A DNA stretch of 64,000 bases from UBA1952 sp965246785 (GCA_965246785.1 CBDFFM010000032.1:124001-188000); one strand, 5' to 3'; positions 7,685-17,569 are shown, counted from the first letter of the stretch. The notes: generated from the letters alone by a model not told the origin. Program-made: numbers and translations.

Positions 7685-9151
7685 ATGGACGAAACGGAAT
7701 TTGTAGATTTAGTAAACAGGCTTTGCTCTGAACCTTGCGAGCGTGAATGGCTTGAATTTAAAAAGGATTTTCATTTCAATGATGAAGTTGGACAGCGCAT
7801 CGCCGCACTTTCTAACTCAGCTAATCTTGAAAATAGAGAATATGCCTATCTGGTTTTCGGGATAGAGGATGAAACACATAATATCTTAGGAGCCAACAAG
7901 ATTTTCTCTTTGCATAAAATTGGCAATGAAGATTATCAGAGCTGGCTGTCTCAACATCTGAATCCAAGAGTTGATTTTAGGCTTTATAAGAATCTGTATC
8001 AAGGCAAATCAATAGCTGTATTCAAGATTCCAGCAGCTCCGAATATCCCTGTTACCTTTAAAAAGGTAGCGTATATCAGAGTTCACAATACCACCAGGTC
8101 TTTGCATGAGTATCCTGAAAAAGAACGAAAGATTTGGGCGGGTAATAAATTGGGCTTAGCCTTTGAAGGTGGGATTGCAATAGAGGGTATATCTGGGAAG
8201 GATGTCCTCGCAATGCTTAATTCTAAGGCTTATTACGAAATCATGGATGAACAATATCCAAAGAGTGATGACGAGGTATTGAAGCGCTTTGATGATGAAA
8301 GGCTGATTATTAAGTACGATAGCGAGTATGCGATAACAAATTTGGGCGGACTTGTATTTGGGAATAGTCTGAAAGAGTTCCCTACACTTCAAAGACGAGC
8401 TGTGCGAGTAGTGAAATATGCGGGGAACAATAGGTCTACTATCGCTCTCCAACATACCGGAGTTTATGGCTATGCAGTTGGCTTTTTGGGCTTGATAGAG
8501 TACGTAAATAAGCTAATTCCAGAAAATGAGATAGTAAGCAAGGCGTTTAGAGCGAAGGCGAAAATGTATCCAGAGATTGCAATTCGTGAACTCATTGCGA
8601 ATGCAATGTTTCACCAAGATTTTTTTGAATTAGGTGTTGGGCCGCTAATTGAAATATTCTCCGACAGATTTGAGATTACAAACACGGGTTTGCCATTACT
8701 CCCGACAGACAGATTCATTGATAGTAATTTGAGTCGTAATCCCGCTATTTCAGATTTATTGCAGAGATTAGGTATTTGCGAAGAATTAGGGCGGGGATGG
8801 GATAGGATAATGGACGCTGTAGAGATGGCGCAATTACCCCCTACAGATATAGTAAAGGGCGAAAAACAGACCAAAGTGATTCTGTTCGCCCACAAGTCCT
8901 TTGCAGCTATGAGCAAGGAAGAAAGGATTAGGGCTTGTTTTCAACACGCTTGCCTTAAGAGGGCGACGTTGCAAAGAATGAACAACCAGTCCTTAAGAGA
9001 ACGATTTGGCTTGGATGAATCACACGCCACCCAAATATCAAAGATAATTTCGGATACCGTCAAGGAGCGATTAATTAAGCCATTCGACCCGAGTAATAAA
9101 TCTCCTCGTTATAATACTTATGTCCCATACTGGGTGGAGACTGTGGATTAG
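7685..9151 (+). CDS. AlbA_2 (Schlafen-type) DNA-binding domain protein with GHKL-like ATPase region
   Basis: 488 residues from ATG at 7685; an upstream in-frame TTG at 7676 is less likely. Residues 10-130 fit the AlbA_2/Slfn domain (EWLEFKKDF, then AYLVFGIED, then AYIRVHNTTRSL). The middle to C-terminal part fits HATPase_c_4 (IRELIANAMFHQDF, FEITNTGLP, RNPAISDLLQRLG, EELGRGWDRI), followed by a winged-helix-like tail. Such proteins are usually annotated as ATP-binding or RecG-like and often occur in variable regions; some homologues are linked to phage defence or transcription control. The gene is AT-rich (35-40% G+C in sampled lines) between G+C-rich neighbours, a sign of transfer. Confidence 0.8.
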   Translation: MDETEFVDLVNRLCSEPCEREWLEFKKDFHFNDEVGQRIAALSNSANLENREYAYLVFGIEDETHNILGANKIFSLHKIGNEDYQSWLSQHLNPRVDFRLYKNLYQGKSIAVFKIPAAPNIPVTFKKVAYIRVHNTTRSLHEYPEKERKIWAGNKLGLAFEGGIAIEGISGKDVLAMLNSKAYYEIMDEQYPKSDDEVLKRFDDERLIIKYDSEYAITNLGGLVFGNSLKEFPTLQRRAVRVVKYAGNNRSTIALQHTGVYGYAVGFLGLIEYVNKLIPENEIVSKAFRAKAKMYPEIAIRELIANAMFHQDFFELGVGPLIEIFSDRFEITNTGLPLLPTDRFIDSNLSRNPAISDLLQRLGICEELGRGWDRIMDAVEMAQLPPTDIVKGEKQTKVILFAHKSFAAMSKEERIRACFQHACLKRATLQRMNNQSLRERFGLDESHATQISKIISDTVKERLIKPFDPSNKSPRYNTYVPYWVETVD

Positions 9152-9367
9152 TCCTACTTAATAGCCACTTAATTATTTGACCTAAATAGCGCCTAACTCG
9201 TTGATTATCACAGCGTTTCTAACCTTACGGTCAATTCATACTTATACAGATTCTGTGGATAAGTTGTTGACAAAATGGATAAATTTGAACAGACAATGAC
9301 CAATTTTTGACAAGATTAGGCACAATATTGGACAAGATTGTTTATCTTTACGTCACAATAGAAAGCC
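9152..9367. other. AT-rich gap before the transposase, with one DnaA-box-like site
   Basis: Contains TGTGGATAA at 9254-9262, the reverse complement of the consensus DnaA box TTATCCACA, and three GACAA words at 9269, 9309 and 9331. TATCTTTA at 9343-9350 is a near match to the -7 box and lies 17 bp before the transposase ATG. No clear terminal inverted repeat of the IS could be defined. Confidence 0.35.
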
Positions 9368-10300
9368 ATGCTACCCGAATTTAAGAACCTCAAGGAAATG
9401 ATGCAGCGTTTTTCAGACGATGCAATATGCCGCGAATATCTTGAGCAACAGCGTTGGAACGGTACGCCCGTTTGCCCGCACTGTGGATGCCAAGGAGGTT
9501 ACAAACTGGCTAATGGCAAGACATATAAGTGCAAGCAAAAGGAATGCGCTAAGAAGTACACAGTAACAGTAGGAACCGTTTTTGAAGCATCAAATATTCC
9601 GTTGAACGTTTGGTTTTATGCCGTCTATGTGGCTACCGCTCACAAGAAGGGGATTAGCTCTTTGCAGTTATCCCGTGACCTTGGTATTACCCAAAAGAGC
9701 GCTTGGTTTATGCTTTATCGCATCCGCGAAGCGTTCAGGGTTAATGCGCCTGCATTATTGGAAGAAATGGTAGAAGTAGATGAAACTTATGTAGGCGGCA
9801 AGTTGAGCAATAAGCACAAAAAAGTTCGCTTGGCTAATCGCCATGGTGAGGAGGGCAGGGGCGCAGTTGATAACAAGGTTGGCGTAATGGCATTTGTTCA
9901 ACGCGGCAGCACCGTACGTACTTGCGTTATTAAGGGCGATAAGTCATTGAAGCAAATGGTACGCGACAATGTTGCAACAACCGCCATGGTTGTTACAGAT
10001 GGCTTAAAGGCTTACAAGGGAATGAAGTCGGAATTTGCAGGGCACGAGGTTGTAAACCATAAGGCAGACGAATATGTGCGCGGCATCTTCCACACTAATA
10101 CCGTGGAAGGCTTTTTTAGCCAGTTAAAGCGCGGTATTTATGGCATCTACCACCAAGTAAACCCAAAGCATCTTGAGAAGTATTGTTTGGAATTTGCGTA
10201 CCGTTACAACACGAGAGAGGTCAAGGATAATGTAAGGTTTACCCTGTCATTACAGAATGTACAAGGACGCCTTCGTTATCAAGACCTCATTAAAAAATGA
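9368..10300 (+). CDS. IS1595 family (ISXO2-like) transposase
   Basis: 310 residues. The N-terminal zinc ribbon CPHCGCQGGY ... CKQKEC (residues 37-60) and the DDE-type core (VEVDETYVGGK near 140, VVTDGLKAYKG near 208, NTVEGFFSQLKRG near 242, where Asn replaces the final acidic residue as in the DDNK group) identify the family. Full length with no frameshift, so it may be active. The element's ends were not found. It lies in the middle of the AT-rich island. Confidence 0.92.
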   Translation: MLPEFKNLKEMMQRFSDDAICREYLEQQRWNGTPVCPHCGCQGGYKLANGKTYKCKQKECAKKYTVTVGTVFEASNIPLNVWFYAVYVATAHKKGISSLQLSRDLGITQKSAWFMLYRIREAFRVNAPALLEEMVEVDETYVGGKLSNKHKKVRLANRHGEEGRGAVDNKVGVMAFVQRGSTVRTCVIKGDKSLKQMVRDNVATTAMVVTDGLKAYKGMKSEFAGHEVVNHKADEYVRGIFHTNTVEGFFSQLKRGIYGIYHQVNPKHLEKYCLEFAYRYNTREVKDNVRFTLSLQNVQGRLRYQDLIKK

Positions 10301-10303
10301 GGC

Positions 10304-10456
10304 ATGGCTAACAAACAGAAAAAAGCGCCGGTATCCGGGCAGAAAGAGCGGGCAAAAGAGTACGAGAAAAAAGTGAAGCTGAATACCAGCTTTGAGAATG
10401 CTATAAGCATACTCTTGAAGCCGGTGACGCCCTCCATTACTTCTACCAAAGATTAG
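10304..10456 (+). CDS. Small basic ORF next to the transposase
   Basis: Fifty codons, MANKQKKAPVSGQKERAKEY at the start, then KKVKLNTSFENAISILLKP. It begins 4 bp after the transposase stop and ends at a hairpin. A lysine-rich N-terminus followed by a short SFENAI helix resembles small accessory proteins seen beside IS1595-type transposases in Bacteroidota; that resemblance is from memory. Its role is unknown. Confidence 0.6.
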   Translation: MANKQKKAPVSGQKERAKEYEKKVKLNTSFENAISILLKPVTPSITSTKD

Positions 10457-10475
10457 CGCCCAAATGGGCGCTTTC
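10456..10475. terminator. Hairpin terminator between convergent island genes
   Basis: Stem GCGCCC / GGGCGC with loop AAAT followed by TTTC. It starts on the last base of the small ORF. Confidence 0.6.
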
Positions 10476-10485
10476 TATTTGTGGT

Positions 10486-10803
10486 TCAATTGATTACTTT
10501 CTCTTTTAGGCGCTGTGTGGGTTTATCTTTTAGCATATCATCCGTAAAATGGAGCCCTGAAAAGTGATACCCGGATTCAGCATCTACCGCACCAACATTA
10601 TCAACGTAATAGAAGTACAGGTCGCCGCTAACATCAGTATTCAATTGCACCTCACCAATGAACTCTGAATTCTGATTTTTGTACACTCTGCAAGTACCTA
10701 TGGGATTATTGATTTGGTCATTAATATATACCGGGACGGTATTGGCATGAGTAACGGCCATCTCTCTATCCAACTTTGTCAATCTTACGGTGAAGTTTCT
10801 CAT
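10486..10803 (-). CDS. Hypothetical protein of the island
   Basis: 105 residues from ATG at 10803 (MRNFTVRLTKLDREM). No signal peptide or membrane segment. The central VYKNQNSEFIGEVQLNTD and DLYFYYVDN suggest a mainly beta protein. No family recognised. The longer frame to 10923 would read through the palindrome array and is rejected. The junction block at 10840-10856 lies 37 bp upstream. Confidence 0.6.
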   Translation of the reverse strand: MRNFTVRLTKLDREMAVTHANTVPVYINDQINNPIGTCRVYKNQNSEFIGEVQLNTDVSGDLYFYYVDNVGAVDAESGYHFSGLHFTDDMLKDKPTQRLKEKVIN

Positions 10804-10839
10804 TCGGATGTTTTGGCTCAAAAGTAAACCTTGTCCACT

Positions 10840-10856
10840 ATTGTATATAGTCGCCG
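10840..10856 (-). promoter_or_regulatory. Conserved 17-base junction block, copy 2
   Basis: On the minus strand it reads CGGCGACTATATACAAT, identical to 7618-7634, and joins palindrome array R to the gene starting at 10803. Confidence 0.5.
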
Positions 10857-11078
10857 AAAATCCGGAATAAGGGTCTACAGCTGTCGGGGAGTATTTCCGG
10901 ATTTTCGGAATAGAGGTCAACATCTTAAGCGCCCTATTCCGAATATTCGGAACAGAGGTCTAACGCTGTCGGGTGCCATTCCGAATATTCGGAAGGCCAC
11001 CCGACAGATGCCGGAGGCCATTCCGAATTTTCTGAATAGGGGTTTGAAGGTTTTTAGCCCTGCTCCGGATTTTCGGAA
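10852..11078 (-). repeat. Palindrome array R: six 16-bp palindromes at 42-43-bp spacing
   Basis: Units start at 10852, 10895, 10937, 10979, 11021 and 11063; spacings are 43, 42, 42, 42 and 42 bp. Exact TTCCGAATATTCGGAA occurs twice and the others are close variants. Spacers of 26-27 bp share CTGTCGGG and end in CCCTA or GGCC, extending the palindromes. Spacer text TGTCGGGTGGCC also occurs in array L in the same relative orientation. There is no gene in 10804-11290. Confidence 0.88.
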
Positions 11079-11149
11079 TGCCATTCTGACGGCTATTTGG
11101 GCAAACTGGCAGTGAGAATAGACGCTTAAAGAAGCGCCGAAGCTGCAAT

Positions 11150-11210
11150 CCATGTATGCTACGTGAAAAGCCCAATAGACTGACGAACCTTGAGGAGTGC
11201 GACGCAAGGG
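11150..11210 (+). repeat. Dispersed repeat with core AGACTGACGAACC, copy C (right island end)
   Basis: Reads ATGTATGCTACGTGAAAAGC, then CCAATAGACTGACGAACC, then AGTGCGACGCAAGGG. It mirrors copy B, giving the island inverted composite ends. Confidence 0.7.
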
Positions 11211-11290
11211 ACGCTGAATAGCGCGCTGAAGCCGACTAACAAAAAAATCCCTTTTATGGAAATCCGCCGAACAGCCATCTTTACTCCAGC

Positions 11291-11854
11291 TTGCCTACCG
11301 CAAACCACCATACCCAGACCGACGAGGAGCTGTTGCGCCGCTACCGCAGCACGGGCGATAATGCGTGGCTAGGCCTCCTGCTTCAACGCTACACCATGCT
11401 CCTCCTCGGCGTAGCCATGAAGTACCTGAAGGAGCAGAGCGCGGCGGAAGATGCGGTGCAGCAAATCTTCCTTAAAAGCCTGACGCACCTGCCGGCGGGG
11501 GAGATTGGCAACTTCAAAGGCTGGCTCTATGTGCTGATGCGCAACCATTGCCTCCAGCACCTGCGCGACCGCGTGCGCCTTGCCGGCGAAGAGGCCATAC
11601 AACAGGTGCCCGCCGAGGCGGAAAGCCGCGAAGAAGCCTTACAGCGGGAGGTAAGCCTGACGGAGATGATGACGGCGCTGGAGGGCCTTGCGGCGGAGCA
11701 GCAGGCGTGTGTGCGGGCCTTTTACCTGCAGCGCAAAAGCTACCAGCAAATCATGGCGGAGACGGGCTTTAGCTTTGCGCAGGTGAAGAGCTTTATCCAG
11801 AACGGGAAGCGCAACCTCAAAATCATCCTCACGCGCCGCGCGCAAAAACCATGA
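11291..11854 (+). CDS. ECF-type RNA polymerase sigma factor
   Basis: 187 residues. Region 2 is seen as TDEELLRRYRSTGDNAWL through AAEDAVQQIFLKSL and region 4 as LEGLAAEQQACVRAFYLQRK followed by the helix-turn-helix SYQQIMAETGFSFAQVKSFI. No ATG is available in frame near the N-terminus; TTG at 11291 is the best visible start. The ATG at 11256 is in another frame. It overlaps the next gene as ATGA. Target promoters are unknown. Confidence 0.88.
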   Translation: MPTANHHTQTDEELLRRYRSTGDNAWLGLLLQRYTMLLLGVAMKYLKEQSAAEDAVQQIFLKSLTHLPAGEIGNFKGWLYVLMRNHCLQHLRDRVRLAGEEAIQQVPAEAESREEALQREVSLTEMMTALEGLAAEQQACVRAFYLQRKSYQQIMAETGFSFAQVKSFIQNGKRNLKIILTRRAQKP

Positions 11855-12207
11855 GCGACTTCAAGGACATATGGAATGCGGACGCCGGGGCGGAAGGCCT
11901 GAGCGATGAGCAGCTCATGGCCTACATAGAAGGCCGCCTGCCGGAAGCGGAGCGCCACGCGATAGAAGCCCGCCTCGCGGACGAAGGCATGGAAAGCGAT
12001 GCGCTTGAGGGCCTGCAAACATTGAGCGCGGAGGAAGCGCGTATGAGCAAGGCGCGGCTGAATGCGGAATTGCAAAAGGCCTTGCACAAGAAGCGCCGGC
12101 AGCGAAGAGGGCTTGCGCGTCAGCAGTGGAATGTGATTGCCGTCGTTGTACTGCTGTTGCTGCTGCTGATGTGCTTCGGGATGTTCTGGATGATGAGGCG
12201 CAATTGA
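11851..12207 (+). CDS. Putative anti-sigma factor, single membrane span
   Basis: 118 residues. The N-terminal LSDEQLMAYIEGRLPEAERH helix pattern is typical of the cytoplasmic part of Bacteroidota membrane anti-sigma factors, and a single hydrophobic span lies near the C-terminus (VIAVVVLLLLLLMCFGMFWM). There is almost no periplasmic domain, which is short for this class. The 4-bp overlap with the sigma gene supports the pairing. The function is inferred from context and composition. Confidence 0.7.
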   Translation: MSDFKDIWNADAGAEGLSDEQLMAYIEGRLPEAERHAIEARLADEGMESDALEGLQTLSAEEARMSKARLNAELQKALHKKRRQRRGLARQQWNVIAVVVLLLLLLMCFGMFWMMRRN

Positions 12208-12261
12208 CGCGTATGGAAAATGCGGAGCGACACAACCATCAACAGTGCTGCGATGAGACAG

Positions 12262-12777
12262 CTACGGCTTAATCTCAATAGAAATATAATTGGCAGAATT
12301 AGAGGACTCAGGTAGGCCGGTTTCTACTCTTTTCCCATCCACATAGTAGCTCTGCACATTATTGTAACAAACCGGTGCCTTCTCATTGAAACCACGGTGT
12401 GCAGTGCCACGTGAAATTACCACGCCCGAAATCGTGTGCTTCTTGCCTGTATTTGTGATTTGAATTTCCCAACTGCTTCCCTCCCAAAAACGGACATTAT
12501 AGGGCCATGATACGAAATGGTTTACTTGGTCATAGTACTGAAGCGGATTAGGTGAAGCGCTTAGCAGGTAAACAGTGCTGTCTGATACGTTCGTCCGCTG
12601 TCCAGTATAGCGAATTACTACAACCCTTTCAAGTGCGGCGCTGTCAAAACCCGAAAGACTCAGAAAGAATTCACCACCACTACCGACGCACGGAAAGTCC
12701 TCGCCACAGCCAGCTATAAGGGCTGCTCCGGCAGCTATCAACATGAGACAGCATTTATGTATCCTGGTCTTTAGCAT
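12262..12777 (-). CDS. Predicted lipoprotein, function unknown
   Basis: 171 residues with a signal peptide ending in the lipobox LIAGC (Cys24). The rest is mostly beta and polar, with Cys30 and Cys138 as further cysteines. No family recognised. It is convergent with the anti-sigma gene and somewhat AT-rich compared with galE. Confidence 0.7.
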   Translation of the reverse strand: MLKTRIHKCCLMLIAAGAALIAGCGEDFPCVGSGGEFFLSLSGFDSAALERVVVIRYTGQRTNVSDSTVYLLSASPNPLQYYDQVNHFVSWPYNVRFWEGSSWEIQITNTGKKHTISGVVISRGTAHRGFNEKAPVCYNNVQSYYVDGKRVETGLPESSNSANYISIEIKP

Positions 12778-12841
12778 TGAAAAGTTGAGCTTAGACGCAA
12801 GATAAAGATTAGCCTCTATTGTAAAGTATATAGCGTAGGCC

Positions 12842-13879
12842 TTACGCTTCCACTTTCGTTTCCTTTGCCAACGCCTGCTCCCAGCGCCATGCGGTATCCA
12901 TCATGGCATCCAGGTCATGCTGCGGCTGCCAGCCAATGATGTTCTTTGCCTTGTCGTTGTTGGCATAGACGGCTACCACATCGCCTTCGCGGCGCGGGCC
13001 GATTTCGTAGCTCAGCTTCTGGCCGCTTACCTTCTCAAAGGCCGCAATCAGTTCCAGCACGGTGACGCCATTGCCGGTGCCGAGGTTCAGCGTGAGGCAG
13101 TTGTCCTCGTCGTCCGCTTCCAGCATGTACTGAAGCGCCCTAGTGTGCGCATTGGCAATGTCCATCACGTGCACGTAGTCACGGATGCATGAGCCGTCGC
13201 GTGTGTCATAATCATTCCCGTTCACCGTCATCTGCGCGCGCTTGCCTATAGCCGTCTGTGTGATGACCGGCACCAGGTTTTCCGGCTTCTCCTGCATCTC
13301 GCCCATGTGGGCGGAGGGGTGCGCGCCAACGGGATTGAAATAGCGCAGCAGGGCTACATTGCCCTCCGGCCATACGCGGGCCACGTCGCGGCAAATGTCC
13401 TCGCCCATCTGCTTCGTGCGTGCATAAGGCGATTGCGCGATGCCGATAGCTGTCTCCTCGCTTACAGGCAAGGTTTCTACATTGCCATACACGGCGCAGG
13501 AGGACGAAAACACGAACTGAAACACGCCGAAGCGCTGTGCGCATTGCAGGAGGTTGATAAGGGCGCGCAGGTTGTTCTCGTAATAATCCAGCGGCGCTTC
13601 CACAGACTCGCCCACGCTCTTGTAAGCGGCGAAGTGGATGATGCCGACGATGTCTGGATTGTCAAAGAAGATGGCCTCGGTATAGTCCATCTTCTTCAGG
13701 TCAACGTTGTAGTTCTTAACCTTCTTGCCGGTGATTTTCTCAACGCCTTCTAAGTAGCGGGCATTGCCGCGGCTGAGGTTGTCGGCTGAGATAACCTCAA
13801 AGCCATTCTGGATTAAGTCAACGATTGTGTGGGAGCCAATATAGCCGGCGCCGCCGGTTACGAGAATCTTTTTTGCCAT
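12842..13879 (-). CDS. galE: UDP-glucose 4-epimerase
   Basis: Interconverts UDP-glucose and UDP-galactose. 345 residues of the extended SDR family: NAD motif GGAGYIG at residues 9-15, HFAAYKSVGES near 83, catalytic Ser in FSSSCAVYG and YxxxK as YARTK near 152. The C-terminal GRREGDVVAVYAN is typical of GalE. It is monocistronic, with a good -7 box 26 bp upstream. Confidence 0.95.
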   Translation of the reverse strand: MAKKILVTGGAGYIGSHTIVDLIQNGFEVISADNLSRGNARYLEGVEKITGKKVKNYNVDLKKMDYTEAIFFDNPDIVGIIHFAAYKSVGESVEAPLDYYENNLRALINLLQCAQRFGVFQFVFSSSCAVYGNVETLPVSEETAIGIAQSPYARTKQMGEDICRDVARVWPEGNVALLRYFNPVGAHPSAHMGEMQEKPENLVPVITQTAIGKRAQMTVNGNDYDTRDGSCIRDYVHVMDIANAHTRALQYMLEADDEDNCLTLNLGTGNGVTVLELIAAFEKVSGQKLSYEIGPRREGDVVAVYANNDKAKNIIGWQPQHDLDAMMDTAWRWEQALAKETKVEA

Positions 13880-13904
13880 CGGGTTTGTCGTGTTTTAACG
13901 CCGT

Positions 13905-13912
13905 CAAAAATA
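13905..13912 (-). promoter_or_regulatory. Promoter -7 box of galE
   Basis: TATTTTTG on the minus strand is an exact match to TAnnTTTG, 25 bp before the galE ATG. Confidence 0.5.
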
Positions 13913-13967
13913 CGGGAGAGCAGGGCAGCGCCGGCAAAGATTGTTCGCTTGAATGTGAGCGCCTGGC

Positions 13968-15776
13968 TTACTTCACCTGCTGCATCGCAACAAGATTGCT
14001 GTAAATACCGCCTGCCGTCAGCAGCTCATTATGCCGCCCGCGCTCCACGATGCGGCCTTTGTCCAGCACAATGATTTCATCGGCGTGCTGCACGGTGGAG
14101 AGGCGGTGCGCAATGACGATGCATGTGCGATCCTGCATCAGGTTGTTGATGGCCTGCTGCACGATGCGCTCGCTCTCCGTATCCAGCGATGAGGTGGCTT
14201 CGTCCAGGATGAGAATGGGCGGATTCTTCAGCACGGCGCGTGCAATGGTAATGCGCTGGCGCTCGCCCCCCGAAAGTCGGGTGCCGCGGTCGCCGGCCAC
14301 GGTATTGTAGCCATCTGCCTTGCCGGAAATAAACTTATCGGCATGGGCAATCCTTGCTGCTTCCATTACGCGCTCTTCAGTAGCGCCGCCGGTGCCAAGG
14401 GTGATGTTATTGTACAGCGTGTCGTTGAACAGAATCGGCTCCTGGCTTACAATGCCCATCAGGCGGCGCAGGTCGTCCAGCTTCAGCGCCTTGATGTTGA
14501 CGCCGTCCAGCAAAATTTCGCCGCCCGTAACGTCGTGGAAGCGCGGGATAAGGTCGGCCAGCGTGCTCTTGCCCGCACCGGATGAGCCGACAAGCGCAAT
14601 CGTCTTTCCTTTCTCAATTGTAAGGTTGATGTCTTGCAGGATGGATTTATCGCCGTAGGCGAAAGAGACATTGCGCAGCTCAATGCTGCGGCTGAATACC
14701 TTGACCGGCTGCGCGTCCGGTGCTTCCTTTACCGTATTCTCTACCATCAGGATTTCTTCCATCCGCTCCAGCGAGGCGCTGCCCTTGTTCACCTGGTTGA
14801 GCGCGGAAGTCAGGTTCTTCACCGGGTTGATGATTTGCGTGAACATCACGATATAGGTGATGAACAGCTCGGCAGTGAGCATCGTGTCATGCCGGATGAC
14901 CAGCCGCCCGCCAAACCATAGAATAATGGCGACGATGGCAATGCCGAGCGTCTCGCTAAGCGGCGATGCCAGCTCTCCCAGCCGCGCGCTCACATTTCGC
15001 AGCCGGAAATTTTCATTGTTCAGCTTCAGGAAGCGCAGGTATTGCGACTTCTCTGCGTTGAATGCCTTCACGACACGTATGCCGCCCAGGGTTTCATCCA
15101 GTACCGAGGTGATGTCCGCCATCTGCTCCGAAATACCGCGCGCCGAGCGCCGCAGCACTGAGCCGACGCGCCCGACAATCAAGCCGGAAAGTGGCAGGAA
15201 AAGTAGCAGGAACAGCGAAAGCTGCGGCGAGATGTAAATCATTACCCCGAGCGTCAGCAGGATATTGAGCGGCTCCCGGATGATTACTTCCAGCAGGCTT
15301 ACCACGGAAATCTGAATTTCGTTTACGTCGTTGCTCATACGGCTCATCAGGTCGCCCTTACGCTCCTCGGTGAAGAAGCCAATGGGCAGCGAAAGCATCT
15401 TCTCAAAAATCTGATTCCGCAGCTTGCGGATAACAGAATGGCGAACCGGGATGAGGATGTAGTAGGAGAGATAGAGAAAGACGTTTTTGAGCACGGTGAA
15501 CAGCACTACGATGCCGCAGATAATGCCAAGCGTATGCACCTTATCTCCGCCTGAGAGCAGGAGTGCATTCACAGAATGCGCCACACGGTCAAGCAGCGTC
15601 GGGTCGGCTTTGAGCGGCTTCAGCGCTTCCTCCTTGAACAGCACATTCAGCACCGGTATCAACATGCCGATGCTTACGAGCGAGAATACTACGGAAAGCA
15701 GGCTGCAAAAAAAGTAGGCACTGATTTGCCCGCCGTAACCTGAGATGTAACGCCAGATGCGCCGTAGGTTTTTCAT
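13968..15776 (-). CDS. MsbA-like ABC transporter, fused permease and ATPase
   Basis: 602 residues. Residues 1-330 form a six-span type I exporter membrane domain with the coupling motif RKLRNQIFEKMLSLPIGFF. The ATPase has Walker A GSSGAGKST near 397, signature LSGGERQR near 501 and Walker B ILILDEATSSLD near 521, then the H-loop IAHRLSTV. Likely a lipid or drug exporter of the inner membrane; lipid A-core flipping is the obvious guess but is not shown. It starts 6 bp after the cysS stop, so the two genes are probably co-transcribed. Confidence 0.9.
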   Translation of the reverse strand: MKNLRRIWRYISGYGGQISAYFFCSLLSVVFSLVSIGMLIPVLNVLFKEEALKPLKADPTLLDRVAHSVNALLLSGGDKVHTLGIICGIVVLFTVLKNVFLYLSYYILIPVRHSVIRKLRNQIFEKMLSLPIGFFTEERKGDLMSRMSNDVNEIQISVVSLLEVIIREPLNILLTLGVMIYISPQLSLFLLLFLPLSGLIVGRVGSVLRRSARGISEQMADITSVLDETLGGIRVVKAFNAEKSQYLRFLKLNNENFRLRNVSARLGELASPLSETLGIAIVAIILWFGGRLVIRHDTMLTAELFITYIVMFTQIINPVKNLTSALNQVNKGSASLERMEEILMVENTVKEAPDAQPVKVFSRSIELRNVSFAYGDKSILQDINLTIEKGKTIALVGSSGAGKSTLADLIPRFHDVTGGEILLDGVNIKALKLDDLRRLMGIVSQEPILFNDTLYNNITLGTGGATEERVMEAARIAHADKFISGKADGYNTVAGDRGTRLSGGERQRITIARAVLKNPPILILDEATSSLDTESERIVQQAINNLMQDRTCIVIAHRLSTVQHADEIIVLDKGRIVERGRHNELLTAGGIYSNLVAMQQVK

Positions 15777-15782
15777 GCGCGT

Positions 15783-17282
<1,500 letters not shown>

Positions 17283-17289
17283 AAGGCGG

Positions 17290-17297
17290 CAAAAATA
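17290..17297 (-). promoter_or_regulatory. Promoter -7 box of cysS
   Basis: TATTTTTG on the minus strand, an exact consensus match, ends only 7 bp before the cysS ATG. If used, the transcript would be leaderless or nearly so. Confidence 0.5.
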
Positions 17298-17356
17298 CGG
17301 GCTTGCCATGCCAATGCCCGGCATAGCTGTATAAACGCTGCCGGCATAGCTGTAAG

Positions 17357-17569
17357 TCAGCGCCTCGCCTCAAGCAGTATGCGGTCAATCACCTGATGTC
17401 GTGGCTGCATGAGGTCGCTTTTGGCCTTCTGAAGAATATGCTGCATAGCGCTAAGCAGCGCTTCTATGCTATTGTAGGTAGCATGGCTCAGCGTCGGCAG
17501 GAGGAGCGGGCGCGTTGCGCGATGGGAATAGAGAGAAAAAGTCTTGTGTAGATTTTGGGGCATGCGCAA
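17357..17569 (-). CDS. Small hypothetical protein
   Basis: Seventy residues. The C-terminal part, LMQPRHQVIDRILLEARR, resembles the end of small Bacteroidota proteins that close with PRxETIxxILxYAR, recalled from memory. Codon use looks coding but the gene is short. A 14-base direct repeat (CCGGCATAGCTGTA at 17318 and 17341) lies just downstream of its stop. Confidence 0.45.
   Translation of the reverse strand: MRMPQNLHKTFSLYSHRATRPLLLPTLSHATYNSIEALLSAMQHILQKAKSDLMQPRHQVIDRILLEARR

Noticed and set aside
9254..9262. Single TGTGGATAA DnaA box as a replication origin
   Set aside because: One box without a cluster, AT-rich unwinding repeats or dnaA nearby is expected by chance in AT-rich DNA.
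10852..11078. Palindrome array as a CRISPR array
   Set aside because: Repeats are 16 bp and imperfect, spacers share sequence with each other and with the second array, and there are no cas genes.
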